Below, piece by piece: positions 43,290-52,329 of a stretch of DNA of 64,000 nucleotides; position 1 is the first letter of the stretch; each line of letters starts with the position of its first letter. The notes below the pieces were generated by a model, which saw nothing but the letters and a program-made list of their open reading frames with translations, searched no databases and had not been told where the DNA came from. The DNA is taken from assembly GCA_024682835.1 (NCBI GenBank), contig JAIKYU010000103.1:1-64000 (forward strand), read 5' to 3'. Both the position numbers and the translations under genes were made by a program. Origin of the DNA: Lachnospiraceae bacterium (GTDB lineage Bacteria > Bacillota > Clostridia > Lachnospirales > Lachnospiraceae).

Positions 43290-43724
43290 TCAGTACTGCA
43301 GATTCTCCGGACCAAAGCTCTCCGGAAGCAGCTGTCCAAGACTTGTTATTCGATAATTTGTTAACGATTTTGCGATAATCACATCACAGGCCGCCGGATC
43401 GGAAAACTCCCGCAGTACCTGACGACAGATCCCGCAGGGGGTTGCCTCATCCGGCATCTCATCCGTGCAGGACGATGGACCGCCCATCACGGCAATGGCA
43501 CGAATCCGCGTCACCCCCTCGCTCACCGCTTTGAATACCGCCGTCCGCTCCGCGCAGTTGCTTGCGCCGTAGCTGGCGTTTTCCACGTTGCAGCCGCCAA
43601 AGATCCGACCGTCTGCGGTCAGAACGGCCGCTCCCACAAAGTAGCGGGAATAGGGGGCATACGCGTTTTTCCTTGCCTCCTTAGCTGCCAGGACCAGTTG
43701 TTTTGCTGTCTGTGCGTCAATCAT
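43290..43724 (-). CDS. cdd: Cytidine deaminase
   Basis: 144 residues. It deaminates cytidine and deoxycytidine in pyrimidine salvage. Zinc ligands and catalytic Glu are present: Cys in ASNCAERTAVF near 55 and the PCGICRQVL pair near 90, with the substrate motif GGCNVENASYG just before. Length is that of the homotetrameric class. It follows the RlmI-like methyltransferase gene by 24 bp on the same strand. Confidence 0.96.
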   Translation of the reverse strand: MIDAQTAKQLVLAAKEARKNAYAPYSRYFVGAAVLTADGRIFGGCNVENASYGASNCAERTAVFKAVSEGVTRIRAIAVMGGPSSCTDEMPDEATPCGICRQVLREFSDPAACDVIIAKSLTNYRITSLGQLLPESFGPENLQY

Positions 43725-43748
43725 CTTTTCTCCCGCCTTCCCCGTCCG

Positions 43749-44966
43749 TCAGAAGTCAAACACCTGGAAGATGTAAAATTTCAGGTAATACGAGTTTTCA
43801 TCTCCGGTCCAGAGGATCGGATGGTCCGGTGCCTGCTGTCTGAATTCGACCTGCCTGAGCCTCCGGTGCGCACCTCTGGCTGCCTCTGCGATCGTCCGCG
43901 CAAAAAGCGCCTCCTCCATGAAATGCGAGCAGGTACAGGTTGCGAGGTAACCGCCGTCACGCACCAGCCGGAGTCCCCGCAGATTGATCTCCCGGTAACC
44001 GGTGACCGCCTTTTTGACGGAGGCGCGGGATTTGGTAAAGGCCGGCGGATCAAGAATCACCACATCAAACCGCTCTCCCTGCCGTTCCATCTGCGGCAGC
44101 AGTTCAAACACGTCCGCCGTCCTGAAGGACACCGTCCGTTCGTAACCGTTTATGTGCGCATTCTCCTTTGCCTGTGCGATGGCTGTCGCGGAGGCATCCA
44201 CCGCCACTACCTCACTTGCTCCGCCGTGCGCCGCATTCAGCGCGAAGGCACCCGTGTGCGTAAAGCAGTCCAGCACCCGCGCATTCGCGCACAGACGCTG
44301 CACCGCAAGGCGATTGTATTTCTGATCCAGGAAAAAGCCGGTCTTCTGACCGTTTGCAATGTCGACAAGGTATCGGATTCCGTTTTCCGTGATGGGAACC
44401 TGTGTTTCTCCTCCTCCCATGCCGGGAAGCTCTATCCAGCCGGAAACCCGGAGCATTCCCTCCAGATCCCGCTCCTTTGAGTCGCTCCGCTCGTACACTC
44501 CGCGGATCTTTGCGCCGTCAGCCGCCAGTTCCTCAACAAGCGCGGACAGGATCGTCCGCTTCATCCGGTCAATTCCCAGCGCAAGCGATTCCGCGACAAG
44601 AACATCCCCGAACCGGTCAACCGTGAGTCCCGGCAAAAGATCAGCCTCGCCGAAAAGCAGACGGCAGGCTTCCAGATCCGATGCCTTGTGCATCACGCGC
44701 TTGCGGTATTCCCATGCCGCATGAACGCGTTTTTTCAGGAGTTCTTCATTGACGGCACACCCTTCGTCCCTGGACAGAATCCGTATACGAATTCTGGAAT
44801 GAGAATTGATAAACCCATAGCCGAGAAAATAGCCGTCGAAATCCCTGAGCTCAAGGAGTTCGCCGTCATCAGGTCCGCCAAAAACCCGGTCGATCTCGTT
44901 GTCATAGACCCAGAGACCGCCGGCTTTCAAGCTCTTTCCGGCCCCTTTTTTCAGTACTGCCTTCAC
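43749..44966 (-). CDS. RlmI-like 23S rRNA (cytosine-C5) methyltransferase
   Basis: 405 residues from a GTG start. The N-terminal PUA domain (about 1-75) begins KAVLKKGAGKSLKAGGLWVYDNEI. An EEHEE-like middle region has GLTVDRFGDVLVAESLALGIDRMK. The methyltransferase domain has KTGFFLDQKYNRLAV, VLDCFTHTGAFALNAA near 225, VVAVDASATAIAQAKENA, VILDPPAFTKSR near 295 and TCTCSHFM near 345. E. coli RlmI methylates C1962 of 23S rRNA; the same target is likely but not certain. No strong ribosome site precedes the start, which lies seven bases after the ancestral stop of the S1-domain gene, so translation may depend on coupling to that gene. Confidence 0.9.
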   Translation of the reverse strand: MKAVLKKGAGKSLKAGGLWVYDNEIDRVFGGPDDGELLELRDFDGYFLGYGFINSHSRIRIRILSRDEGCAVNEELLKKRVHAAWEYRKRVMHKASDLEACRLLFGEADLLPGLTVDRFGDVLVAESLALGIDRMKRTILSALVEELAADGAKIRGVYERSDSKERDLEGMLRVSGWIELPGMGGGETQVPITENGIRYLVDIANGQKTGFFLDQKYNRLAVQRLCANARVLDCFTHTGAFALNAAHGGASEVVAVDASATAIAQAKENAHINGYERTVSFRTADVFELLPQMERQGERFDVVILDPPAFTKSRASVKKAVTGYREINLRGLRLVRDGGYLATCTCSHFMEEALFARTIAEAARGAHRRLRQVEFRQQAPDHPILWTGDENSYYLKFYIFQVFDF

Positions 44967-44973
44967 GGAAACG

Positions 44974-45144
44974 TCAGAAGCCGGCTTTTTTCAGGAGGTC
45001 TCCCAGCGACGTGGTCGCCTCCCCGTCGCTCTGGTACTCCGCAAGCTCCTCTTCCACCTTTTCCGCGGGAATCTCCTCCAGGGCTTTCATGCTTAAGGAA
45101 AGCTTCCCGTCCTTGATCTGCGTCACCTGCACCTTGACCTTCTG
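44974..45144 (-). pseudogene. Detached C-terminal remnant of the S1-domain gene
   Basis: 57 codons including the stop, in frame with the upstream S1 gene. They encode the final strand of the third S1 domain (QKVKVQVTQIKDGKLSLSMKALEEIP) and an acidic C-terminal tail ending GDLLKKAGF. No new start codon with a ribosome site precedes it, so it would be made only by readthrough of the TGA. Confidence 0.75.
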
Positions 45145-45882
45145 TCAGACCTGCAAAACCTCGCCGGGATATTTCAGCCGTTTTTCCGAGGTGATCTGGG
45201 AGATGTGCAGCAATCCGGACAGTCCTTCGCCCAGATCGATGAAGGCGCCGTAATCCTTGATACTCTCGACAGTGCCCTCGGTCACAAGGCCGACCCGGAC
45301 GTTGGAGGCCTTGGCGGCCCGTCTCTTTTCCGCCTCCTCACGGAGAATTTCCTTCGCCGAGAGAATCAGCTTCTTCTTTTCCCTGTCGACATCGGCCACC
45401 CGCACGCGGATGATCTTTCCGACATAGCCCGGGAGTGCCTCCTCCTCCACAAAATTCAGATCGAGCTTGGAGGCGGGGATAAAGCCCCTCGTGTCCTCCA
45501 GATAGGCGACCGCACCGCCCTTTACGGCGGAATCGATCTTCACGGAAAACTCCCGCTTCTGGCTGCGGTATTCCGCAAAGCGATCCCATACCAGCTCGTC
45601 GCTCGCCTTCTTTCGGGACAACAGGATGTTGCCGTGGCCGTCGTCGGTTTTGATCACGGTGGCTTCCACCTCCTGCCCGATCTCCACGTCGTGGCGGATG
45701 GAGAACTTCGGATCGTTGGAATACTCGTCCGCGGGGATCACGCCCTGCGCGTAATACTGGATATCGACCGCCACCTCGGTTTCACTCACACCGATCACAG
45801 TCCCTTTGAGGATATCTCCCTCCTGGATTTTCCGAAAAGAATTGTCGATCTCCGCCTGGAAATCCTTCATCGATTCTGCCAT
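45145..45882 (-). CDS. S1 RNA-binding domain protein, truncated by an in-frame TGA
   Basis: 245 residues are read before TGA at 45145-45147. Three S1 (OB-fold) domains are present: about 18-90 (GDILKGTVIGVSETEVAVDI), about 105-175 (FSVKIDSAVKGGAVAYLED) and about 195 onward (VTEGTVESIKDYGAFIDLGEGLSGLLHIS). The third is cut just before its last strand. The same frame continues after the stop with QKVKVQVTQIKDGKLSLSMKA and ends at TGA 44974-44976, giving a 302-codon ancestral gene. The missing residue is almost always Gly in this motif (VGQKV), one base from TGA. Such proteins resemble ribosomal S1 (YpfD) and bind mRNA. Nonsense mutation, sequencing error and readthrough are all possible. Confidence 0.85.
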   Translation of the reverse strand: MAESMKDFQAEIDNSFRKIQEGDILKGTVIGVSETEVAVDIQYYAQGVIPADEYSNDPKFSIRHDVEIGQEVEATVIKTDDGHGNILLSRKKASDELVWDRFAEYRSQKREFSVKIDSAVKGGAVAYLEDTRGFIPASKLDLNFVEEEALPGYVGKIIRVRVADVDREKKKLILSAKEILREEAEKRRAAKASNVRVGLVTEGTVESIKDYGAFIDLGEGLSGLLHISQITSEKRLKYPGEVLQV

Positions 45883-45903
45883 AAATCCTCCTTTGTAAAA
45901 GAC

Positions 45904-47436
45904 TTACGCCCCCTCTTTCAAAGTCTGTTTCACCACAAATATCGTTCCGGCCATCAGCACGACGCCTATCGGAAGACATACGAACCAGCTTCGCACGAAT
46001 CCGGAAATCACGTAGGCGACAAAGGAGACCGCCGCTGCAGTGACCGCGTAAGGCAGCTGTGTCGAAACATGTCGGATATGGTCACATTGAGCGCCCGCAC
46101 TCGCCATGATCGTGGTATCGGAGATCGGTGAGCAGTGATCCCCGCAGACCGCGCCGGCCATGCAGGCAGAAATGGCGATGATCATCAACTCGTTGTTCAG
46201 ATCCGCGCCGAACACATTGACAACAATGGGAATCAGAATGCCGAAGGTTCCCCAGGAGGTTCCCGTTGCAAACGCAAGGAAGGTTCCGATGAGGAACACG
46301 ATAGCAGGCAGCAGACTCATCAGGGCGCGGTTGTCGGCGATCCCCGCCACCAGACCGGCGACATAATCCTTGGCTCCGAGGGAATCCGTCATTGCCTTCA
46401 GCGTCCATGCAAAGGTCAGGATCAGGATCGCCGGCACCATGCTCTTAAAGCCCTCCGGAATCGCGTTCATGCACTCACTGAAGCTGAGCACCCGGGTGGC
46501 CAGGAAAAAGATGATCGTGATCACAAGCGCGACAACCGAGCCGTAGACCAGGCCAACCGAAGCATCGGAATTGGAAAAAGCATCGATGAAGCTCTCGCCC
46601 TCAAAGAAGCCGCCCGTGTAGATCATACCGATGACGCAGCAGACGATCAGCGCCACGATCGGCAGCACCAGATGGATCACCCGTCCTTTTTCGGAAACCG
46701 GGGGATGCGGCTGATCCTCCGCGCCGGTGATACTTGAGGCCGGACCCTTCTTCGAGGAGTCTGTGCCGCGCTGTCTGTCCATTTTCTCCGCCGTGCGCAT
46801 CGGGCCGTAGTCAAAATTCATCAGCGTAAGGGACAGCATCATGACAATGGTCAGCACCGCGTAGAAATTGTAGGGAATGGCGCGGATGAAAAGGGTCAGT
46901 CCATTGGCGCCGTCCACAAATCCGGTCACCGCCGCCGCCCATGATGAAATGGGTGCGATAATGCAGACCGGCGCTGCGGTCGCATCGATCAGGTAGGCCA
47001 GCTTCTCACGGGAAATCCTGTGCTTATCGGTCAGCGGACGCATGACGCTGCCGACCGTCAGACAGTTGAAATAATCGTCAATGAAAATCAGGATACCCAG
47101 TATAATGGTGGCCACCTGTGCTCCCGCCTTGGTCTTCACATGCTCCACGCTCCAGCGGCCAAAGGCAGCGGAACCGCCCGCGCGGTTCATCAGCATCACC
47201 ATACTGCCGAGCACGACCAGGAAAATCAGGATGCCGACATTCCACGCATCCGCCAGCTGGCCGATCATGCCGTCCACAAAAACATGCTCCATCGTGCCGG
47301 TAAAGCTAAACCCCGAATAGAGCACGCCGCCGACAAGAATACCGATAAACAGGGAGGAATAAACCTCCTTGGTGATCAATGCCAGCGCGATTGCAATAAT
47401 TGCAGGTACCAGTGCCCAGAATGAATTCACAAACAT
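45904..47436 (-). CDS. nhaC: NhaC-family Na+/H+ antiporter
   Basis: 510 residues with about twelve membrane helices, ATG preceded by GGGAGG. NhaC exchanges sodium for protons, or malate/lactate in some homologues. Landmarks are FWALVPAIIAIALALITKEVYSSLFIGILVGG at the N-terminus, FIDDYFNCLTVGSVMRPLTDKH near 120, a large cytoplasmic loop near 225-250 rich in Ser and charge, TFAWTLKAMTDSLGAKDYV, FATGTSWGTFGILIPIV near 395 and GAVCGDHCSPISDTTIMASAGAQCDH near 430. A strong TTGACA promoter lies upstream. The S1-domain gene follows 21 bp downstream. Confidence 0.94.
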   Translation of the reverse strand: MFVNSFWALVPAIIAIALALITKEVYSSLFIGILVGGVLYSGFSFTGTMEHVFVDGMIGQLADAWNVGILIFLVVLGSMVMLMNRAGGSAAFGRWSVEHVKTKAGAQVATIILGILIFIDDYFNCLTVGSVMRPLTDKHRISREKLAYLIDATAAPVCIIAPISSWAAAVTGFVDGANGLTLFIRAIPYNFYAVLTIVMMLSLTLMNFDYGPMRTAEKMDRQRGTDSSKKGPASSITGAEDQPHPPVSEKGRVIHLVLPIVALIVCCVIGMIYTGGFFEGESFIDAFSNSDASVGLVYGSVVALVITIIFFLATRVLSFSECMNAIPEGFKSMVPAILILTFAWTLKAMTDSLGAKDYVAGLVAGIADNRALMSLLPAIVFLIGTFLAFATGTSWGTFGILIPIVVNVFGADLNNELMIIAISACMAGAVCGDHCSPISDTTIMASAGAQCDHIRHVSTQLPYAVTAAAVSFVAYVISGFVRSWFVCLPIGVVLMAGTIFVVKQTLKEGA

Positions 47437-47463
47437 ATTGATTCCTCCCTTCTACGAAAGTTA

Positions 47464-47493
47464 AGCATAATGCACATACCCTTCCCTTGTCAA
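47464..47493 (-). promoter_or_regulatory. nhaC promoter
   Basis: Minus-strand TTGACA (47488-47493) and TATGCT (47464-47469), 18 bp apart. Ten-bp inverted copies of TTCTACGAAA flank the spacer at 47450-47459 and 47553-47562. Confidence 0.55.
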
Positions 47494-47592
47494 CGGAATG
47501 TTGCGCTCTCAGTATTGAAAAATCCGTATTATATTTCATTTACACCTGTTTTTTTCGTAGAACCTTCCTGTTACCTGTGCCATGATGGTCTC

Positions 47593-49407
47593 ATGGCGAA
47601 AGATAAGAACAGAAAAAACAGAACGCAGGAAATGGGACGTCTTCAATGGCTGTGGATGAATATGCGAGGATACCGCGTACTCTACCTTCTCGCCATTTTG
47701 GGCACCCTGACATACAATGCCCTGCAGCTGACGGTTCCGGCCTTTTCCAGCAGAATCGTTGACCGTTTTCTCACCGGTCCCGATGCCGCTGTCATGCTCG
47801 CGGAACACAGGTCGGAGTTTTACCGGCTTCTTATCCTGATGATCGGCATCACGATTCTCAGATGCATCATCGTCTACGCTGACTGTCTGGCCTATGAGCA
47901 TGTCTCCCAGAAGGTTCTGTTCCGCATCCGCAATGAGCTGTATGACAATATCCAGCGACAGGATATGATGTTTTACAGCACCTACCGGACCGGTGATCTC
48001 ATGACCCGCGTAACCGGCGATCTCGACGCGGTGCGCCATATGCTCGCCTGGGTCATCCGGATGATCACGGAAGCTTTTTCCCTGCTTGGAGCCGTCACGA
48101 TCTATTTCCTCTGGATGGACTGGAGACTCGCGCTCTCTCTGCTTTCCATCGCTCCGTGTATTTTTCTCATCATCTGGATTTTCAAGCTGCGCGTCGCTCC
48201 GATGCATATGATGCTGCGCGAAAAGCTCGCCCACATGAACACCGTGGCTCAGGAGAACATTGCCGGCAACCGTGTCGTCAAGGCGTTTGCAAGAGAGGAT
48301 TACGAAATCCGCCAGTTTGACAAAATCAACCGCGACTACCGTGACACCAACAAAAAGACAGCCCTGGTCTGGCAGACCTTTTATCCCTATGTCGAGGGTC
48401 TGGCAAACCTCCTTCCTGTGATTCTCCTGCTTGTGGGCGGTCTGTTCCTGATCGGCGGTTCCCTGACCATGGGGGAATATGTCGCGTTTTCCGGTCTGAT
48501 CTGGGCAATTGCCAATCCCATGCGTCAGCTGGGCAACATCATGAACGAATTCCAGCGCTTTTCGGCCGCCTCGCGAAAGATCATGGAAATCTACTACTCC
48601 GAGCCGGAAATCAAGGATCTTCCGGATGCCGTGGATCATCCCGGCCGTTTTGAAGGATCCGTCGAATTCCGGGACGTGAGCTTTCGATACAGTGATGCCA
48701 ATCTTCCGGTTCTGAAACACATCTCCTTCACCGCGAAGCCCGGAGAAACCGTCGCCATTATGGGAGAAACCGGCTGCGGAAAAACGTCCCTCATCCACCT
48801 CATCCCGCGTTTCTATGAGCCGACGGAGGGGACGGTTCTCGTCGACGGACGGGATGTCAGGAAATACAAGCTGCAGGCGCTAAGGAAAAACATCGGTCTC
48901 GCCACGCAGGATGTGCTGCTCTACTCAGACAGCATCGACGGCAACATTGCCTACGGGGACAGCCACATCTCCCATGAGGAGGTGGTGCGTTTTGCCCGTT
49001 CCTCTGCCGCCGATGAATTCATTGCCAGAATGCCCGAGGGCTACGACACCATCGTCGGCGAGCGCGGCGTCGGTCTCTCCGGCGGGCAGAAGCAGCGAAT
49101 ATCCCTCGCCAGAGCGCTGGCCGTCCGTCCCTCGATCCTGATCCTCGATGACACGACTTCGGCCGTGGATCTGGAGACGGAAAAAGAAATCCAGGAAAGC
49201 CTCCGCAGGCTTCCCTTTCCCTGCACCAAAATCATCATAGCCCAGCGCATTTCCACGACAAAGACCGCGGATCAGATTCTTGTCATGGAGCGCGGAGAGA
49301 TCACGGAACGCGGGACTCACGAGGAACTGATCGCAAAGGGCGGCTATTACGCAGAACTGGTCAGGCTTCAGATCGGAGAGCAGGAATATGGCAAGAAACA
49401 CCTATAA
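47593..49407 (+). CDS. ABC exporter subunit with degenerate catalytic site
   Basis: 604 residues from the ATG at 47593, chosen because the protein then begins with a basic cytosolic segment before the first helix; upstream in-frame codons look non-coding. Its ribosome site is weak. A six-helix type IV membrane domain (about 25-320) is followed by a nucleotide-binding domain with GETGCGKTSL, the signature LSGGQKQRISLARAL and Walker B LILDDTTSAVD, where the catalytic Glu is replaced by Asp. This marks it as the degenerate half of a heterodimeric exporter of the BmrC/LmrC/TmrA kind. The partner gene overlaps it by 20 bp. The substrate is unknown; drugs, lipids or peptides are possible. Confidence 0.92.
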   Translation: MAKDKNRKNRTQEMGRLQWLWMNMRGYRVLYLLAILGTLTYNALQLTVPAFSSRIVDRFLTGPDAAVMLAEHRSEFYRLLILMIGITILRCIIVYADCLAYEHVSQKVLFRIRNELYDNIQRQDMMFYSTYRTGDLMTRVTGDLDAVRHMLAWVIRMITEAFSLLGAVTIYFLWMDWRLALSLLSIAPCIFLIIWIFKLRVAPMHMMLREKLAHMNTVAQENIAGNRVVKAFAREDYEIRQFDKINRDYRDTNKKTALVWQTFYPYVEGLANLLPVILLLVGGLFLIGGSLTMGEYVAFSGLIWAIANPMRQLGNIMNEFQRFSAASRKIMEIYYSEPEIKDLPDAVDHPGRFEGSVEFRDVSFRYSDANLPVLKHISFTAKPGETVAIMGETGCGKTSLIHLIPRFYEPTEGTVLVDGRDVRKYKLQALRKNIGLATQDVLLYSDSIDGNIAYGDSHISHEEVVRFARSSAADEFIARMPEGYDTIVGERGVGLSGGQKQRISLARALAVRPSILILDDTTSAVDLETEKEIQESLRRLPFPCTKIIIAQRISTTKTADQILVMERGEITERGTHEELIAKGGYYAELVRLQIGEQEYGKKHL

Positions 49408-51166
49408 AGAAGACGAGCTGCTGGAAGAGCCCTTTGATTTCCGCCACCTGTTGCGTGCGTCCGTGTATATTCGGGCGTATGCCGGTCAGATGGTGCTTGC
49501 GCTGGTGCTCTCTGCCCTTGGCGGTGCAGCGGCGCTGGTATCCCCCATGCTGATCGAACGGGCGCTGGATGTCGCCATTCCGGCCGGCAACACCCATATG
49601 CTCTACCGGATCGTCGCCGGCATGATTTTCTTTTACGGCATCAGTGTCCTGTTTACGACCATCCGCTCACGGATCATGATTCAGGTCAGCCAGAATATCA
49701 TTTACCGCATCCGCGGCGATCTGTTTTCCCATCTTCAGGAGCTGCCTTTTCAATACTATGACGACCGTCCCCACGGCAAGATCCTGATCCGTGTGGTCAA
49801 CTATGTCAATTCCGTCTCAGACATGCTCAGCAACGGTCTCATCAACGTGGTGCTGGAAATCTTAAACCTCATCTTCATCGTCGTCTTCATGCTGATGGTG
49901 GACGTGAAGCTCTCCCTGGTCGTGCTGGCAGGTGTGCCCGTTCTCGGCATCTTCATGCTCTGGATCAAGGGCAAGCAGCGCAAAGCCTGGCAGCAGGTGT
50001 CCAACAAAAACTCCAACTTAAACGCCTACCTGCAGGAGAACATCGTCGGTGCCCGCATCACCCAGATCTTTGCCAGAGAGGATGAAAACGCGGGGATCTT
50101 CAAGGAGCTCTCCGAGCGCTGCCGGAAAACCTGGATGAAGGCCATCGGCTACAGCACGTTGGTCTGGCCCGGAATTGACACCATCTCCGTCTGTGTGCGT
50201 GCGGCAATCTTTCTCTTCGGTCTCATCATCTTCGGACAGGGACAGACCAGTCTCGGCGTCATCGTGGCGATCTCCAGCTACGCCTCCCGTTTCTGGCAGC
50301 CGATTATGAATCTCGGCAACATCTTCAACAACTTCATCAACAACATCGCCTATCTGGAGAGAATCTTCGAGACCATCGACGAACCGGTGGAGATAAAGGA
50401 TGCGGAGGATGCCGTGGAAATGCCGGCGATCAACGGTCGGGTGACCTTTGATCACGTCTCCTTCTCGTATGAAAAGGGGAAGGAGGTTCTTCACGACGTG
50501 TCCTTCACGGTGGAGCCCGGGGAAAGCATCGCCCTGGTCGGTCCCACCGGCGCCGGCAAAAGCACGATCGTGAGTCTGATCTCCCGCTTCTACAATGTGG
50601 ACAGCGGACGGATTCTCATTGACGGACAGGACATATCAAAAGTGTCGCTGCATTCCCTGCGCAGACAGATGGGCATCATGCTGCAGGACAGCTTCATCTT
50701 TTCCGGCACCATTGAGGACAATATCCGCTACGGAAAGCTGGACGCCTCCCAGGAGGACATTGAGCTGGCTTCAAAGACGGTGTGCGCCGACGATTTTATC
50801 CAGACCATGCCCTACGGCTACCGGACGGAGGTAAAAGAACGCGGCGCTCTGCTCTCCCAGGGTCAAAAACAGCTGATCTCCTTTGCGCGCACGCTTCTCT
50901 CCAATCCCGCCATTCTGGTGCTCGATGAGGCGACCTCCAGTATTGATGTCCAGACGGAACGGGATCTGCAGCAGGGACTCCATGCCATGCTCAAAAGCCG
51001 CACCAGCTTTGTCATCGCGCACCGGCTTTCAACCATCACCGGATGCGATAAGATCATGTTTGTCGATCACGGAGGAATCACGGAGTGCGGAACGCATGAG
51101 GAACTGATGGCCAAAAAGGGTGCGTATTACCGTCTCTACACCGCCCAGACGGAAGACGTGGCATAA
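49388..51166 (+). CDS. ABC exporter subunit with intact Walker B
   Basis: 592 residues, ATG 20 bp inside the preceding gene with GGAG upstream. A six-helix membrane domain (about 25-325) is followed by a nucleotide-binding domain with GPTGAGKSTIVS near 385, ILVLDEATSSID with the catalytic Glu intact, and a signature altered to LLSQGQKQLISFA (second Gly replaced by Gln). Together with the partner, the consensus ATP site uses this Walker B with the partner's LSGGQ, and the degenerate site uses the partner's Asp with this SQGQ. That complementary pattern is expected of heterodimeric exporters. Confidence 0.93.
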   Translation: MARNTYKEDELLEEPFDFRHLLRASVYIRAYAGQMVLALVLSALGGAAALVSPMLIERALDVAIPAGNTHMLYRIVAGMIFFYGISVLFTTIRSRIMIQVSQNIIYRIRGDLFSHLQELPFQYYDDRPHGKILIRVVNYVNSVSDMLSNGLINVVLEILNLIFIVVFMLMVDVKLSLVVLAGVPVLGIFMLWIKGKQRKAWQQVSNKNSNLNAYLQENIVGARITQIFAREDENAGIFKELSERCRKTWMKAIGYSTLVWPGIDTISVCVRAAIFLFGLIIFGQGQTSLGVIVAISSYASRFWQPIMNLGNIFNNFINNIAYLERIFETIDEPVEIKDAEDAVEMPAINGRVTFDHVSFSYEKGKEVLHDVSFTVEPGESIALVGPTGAGKSTIVSLISRFYNVDSGRILIDGQDISKVSLHSLRRQMGIMLQDSFIFSGTIEDNIRYGKLDASQEDIELASKTVCADDFIQTMPYGYRTEVKERGALLSQGQKQLISFARTLLSNPAILVLDEATSSIDVQTERDLQQGLHAMLKSRTSFVIAHRLSTITGCDKIMFVDHGGITECGTHEELMAKKGAYYRLYTAQTEDVA

Positions 51167-51171
51167 AGTTT

Positions 51172-51272
51172 CTATTCACAGGAACCCCACCCCCCATGAG
51201 CAGACTTGGCACGTAGTGCGAGAAAGGTCGCAAAGCGACCGCGTGCGAATGTGGGCAGGGTTTTGTGAATAG
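51172..51272. repeat. MITE-like or terminator repeat with inverted ends
   Basis: 101 bp bounded by CTATTCACA and TGTGAATAG, with similarity extending inward (AACCCC against GGGTTTT). It contains a perfect GGTCGC-AAA-GCGACC hairpin (51226-51240) and a smaller GCAC-GTA-GTGC hairpin (51209-51219). It fills the gap between convergent genes and may act as a bidirectional terminator. It is not related to the CATTCGC repeat family. No target-site duplication is evident. Confidence 0.55.
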
Positions 51273-51279
51273 CAGGACC

Positions 51280-52329
51280 TCAGCCTCCCTCCGACACTCT
51301 CCTTCGCAGCTGCCCGCAGGCGCCGTCAATATCCCGTCCGAGGGATCTGCGGATCGTCGTCTGGGCGCCGCCATCCTCCAGGATCTTCTGAAAACGTCTC
51401 ACCGCCTCGCGCCCCGGCTCCTTCAATCCCCGCTCCGTCACCGGATTCACCGCAATCAGATTGACGACGCCGTTGATGCCGCGGAGCCTGGACGCCAGTT
51501 CCCGTGCATGTTCCGGTCTGTCGTTGACACCGGCGATCACCGCATATTCCCAGGTGAGCCGCCTTTTTGTTGCCGCGTAGTACATCCGGCAGGCATTGAT
51601 CAGCTCCTCCATGGCATATTCCCTGGCAACAGGCATGATCTTTCTCCGGATCTCATCGTTCGGCGCGTGAAGAGAAACCGCCAGATTGACGGGAATTCCC
51701 TCCTTTGCCAGTCTATGGATTCCTGGTACGATTCCGCAGGTGGAAACGGTCATATTGCGGAAGGAGAGATGCCTCCCCTTTTCATCAGAAAGCAGCCGGA
51801 AGAAACGGATCACCTCATCGTAGTTTTCCATCGGCTCGCCGCTGCCCATGACCACCACATGGGAGATTCCTGCATCCTGCTCAGACAGCGACCGCTCGAT
51901 GGCATAGACCTGAGAGAGAATCTCCCCCGCGGTCAGATTCCGGGAAAGGCCGCTTAAGGTTGACGCACAGAAGGCACATCCCATTCGGCATCCCGCCTGA
52001 GAGGAGACGCACACGCTGTTACCGAATTCATAGCGCATGAGCACGCTCTCGATCAGATTGCCGTCCGGAAATCCAAACAGGTATTTCCGGGTTCCGTCGA
52101 TTCTGGACTCCTGCATCCGGACGGTTTTTACGGTTTCCAGCGGGTACAGCCCGGACAGCTTCTCCCGGAAGGCTTTGGGCAGATTGCTCATCTCCTCGAA
52201 GGATTCCGCTTCTTTACTATGGAGCCACAAAAAGATCTGGTCTGCCCTGAAGGCGGGTTCCCCGAGCTTTTCCACGCACTCCCTGAGCTCCCCACGCGTA
52301 CAGGACAGAAGTTCCCTTCTCTCACTCAT
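51280..52329 (-). CDS. rlmN: Dual-specificity 23S rRNA A2503 / tRNA A37 methyltransferase
   Basis: 349 residues. A radical SAM enzyme that methylates C2 of adenine. The N-terminal accessory domain has GEPAFRADQIFLWLHSK near 20; the iron-sulfur motif CRMGCAFC is near 113. VVMGSGEPMENYDEVIRF, VSLHAPNDEIRRKIMPV and the conserved Cys of RDIDGACGQLRR near 338 complete the active site. Length is normal. The start overlaps the rsmB stop by four bases, and it is the last gene of the housekeeping run. Confidence 0.97.
   Translation of the reverse strand: MSERRELLSCTRGELRECVEKLGEPAFRADQIFLWLHSKEAESFEEMSNLPKAFREKLSGLYPLETVKTVRMQESRIDGTRKYLFGFPDGNLIESVLMRYEFGNSVCVSSQAGCRMGCAFCASTLSGLSRNLTAGEILSQVYAIERSLSEQDAGISHVVVMGSGEPMENYDEVIRFFRLLSDEKGRHLSFRNMTVSTCGIVPGIHRLAKEGIPVNLAVSLHAPNDEIRRKIMPVAREYAMEELINACRMYYAATKRRLTWEYAVIAGVNDRPEHARELASRLRGINGVVNLIAVNPVTERGLKEPGREAVRRFQKILEDGGAQTTIRRSLGRDIDGACGQLRRRVSEGG

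Noticed and set aside
45145-45147. TGA recoded as Gly or selenocysteine
   Set aside because: Many other genes in the window end in TGA in the normal way, the expected residue is Gly not Cys, and no SECIS-like hairpin was recognised. A point mutation or sequence error is simpler.
47536-48798. 420-codon minus-strand open frame opposite the ABC exporter
   Set aside because: The plus strand encodes clear ABC transporter motifs; the antisense frame is a by-product of high GC content.
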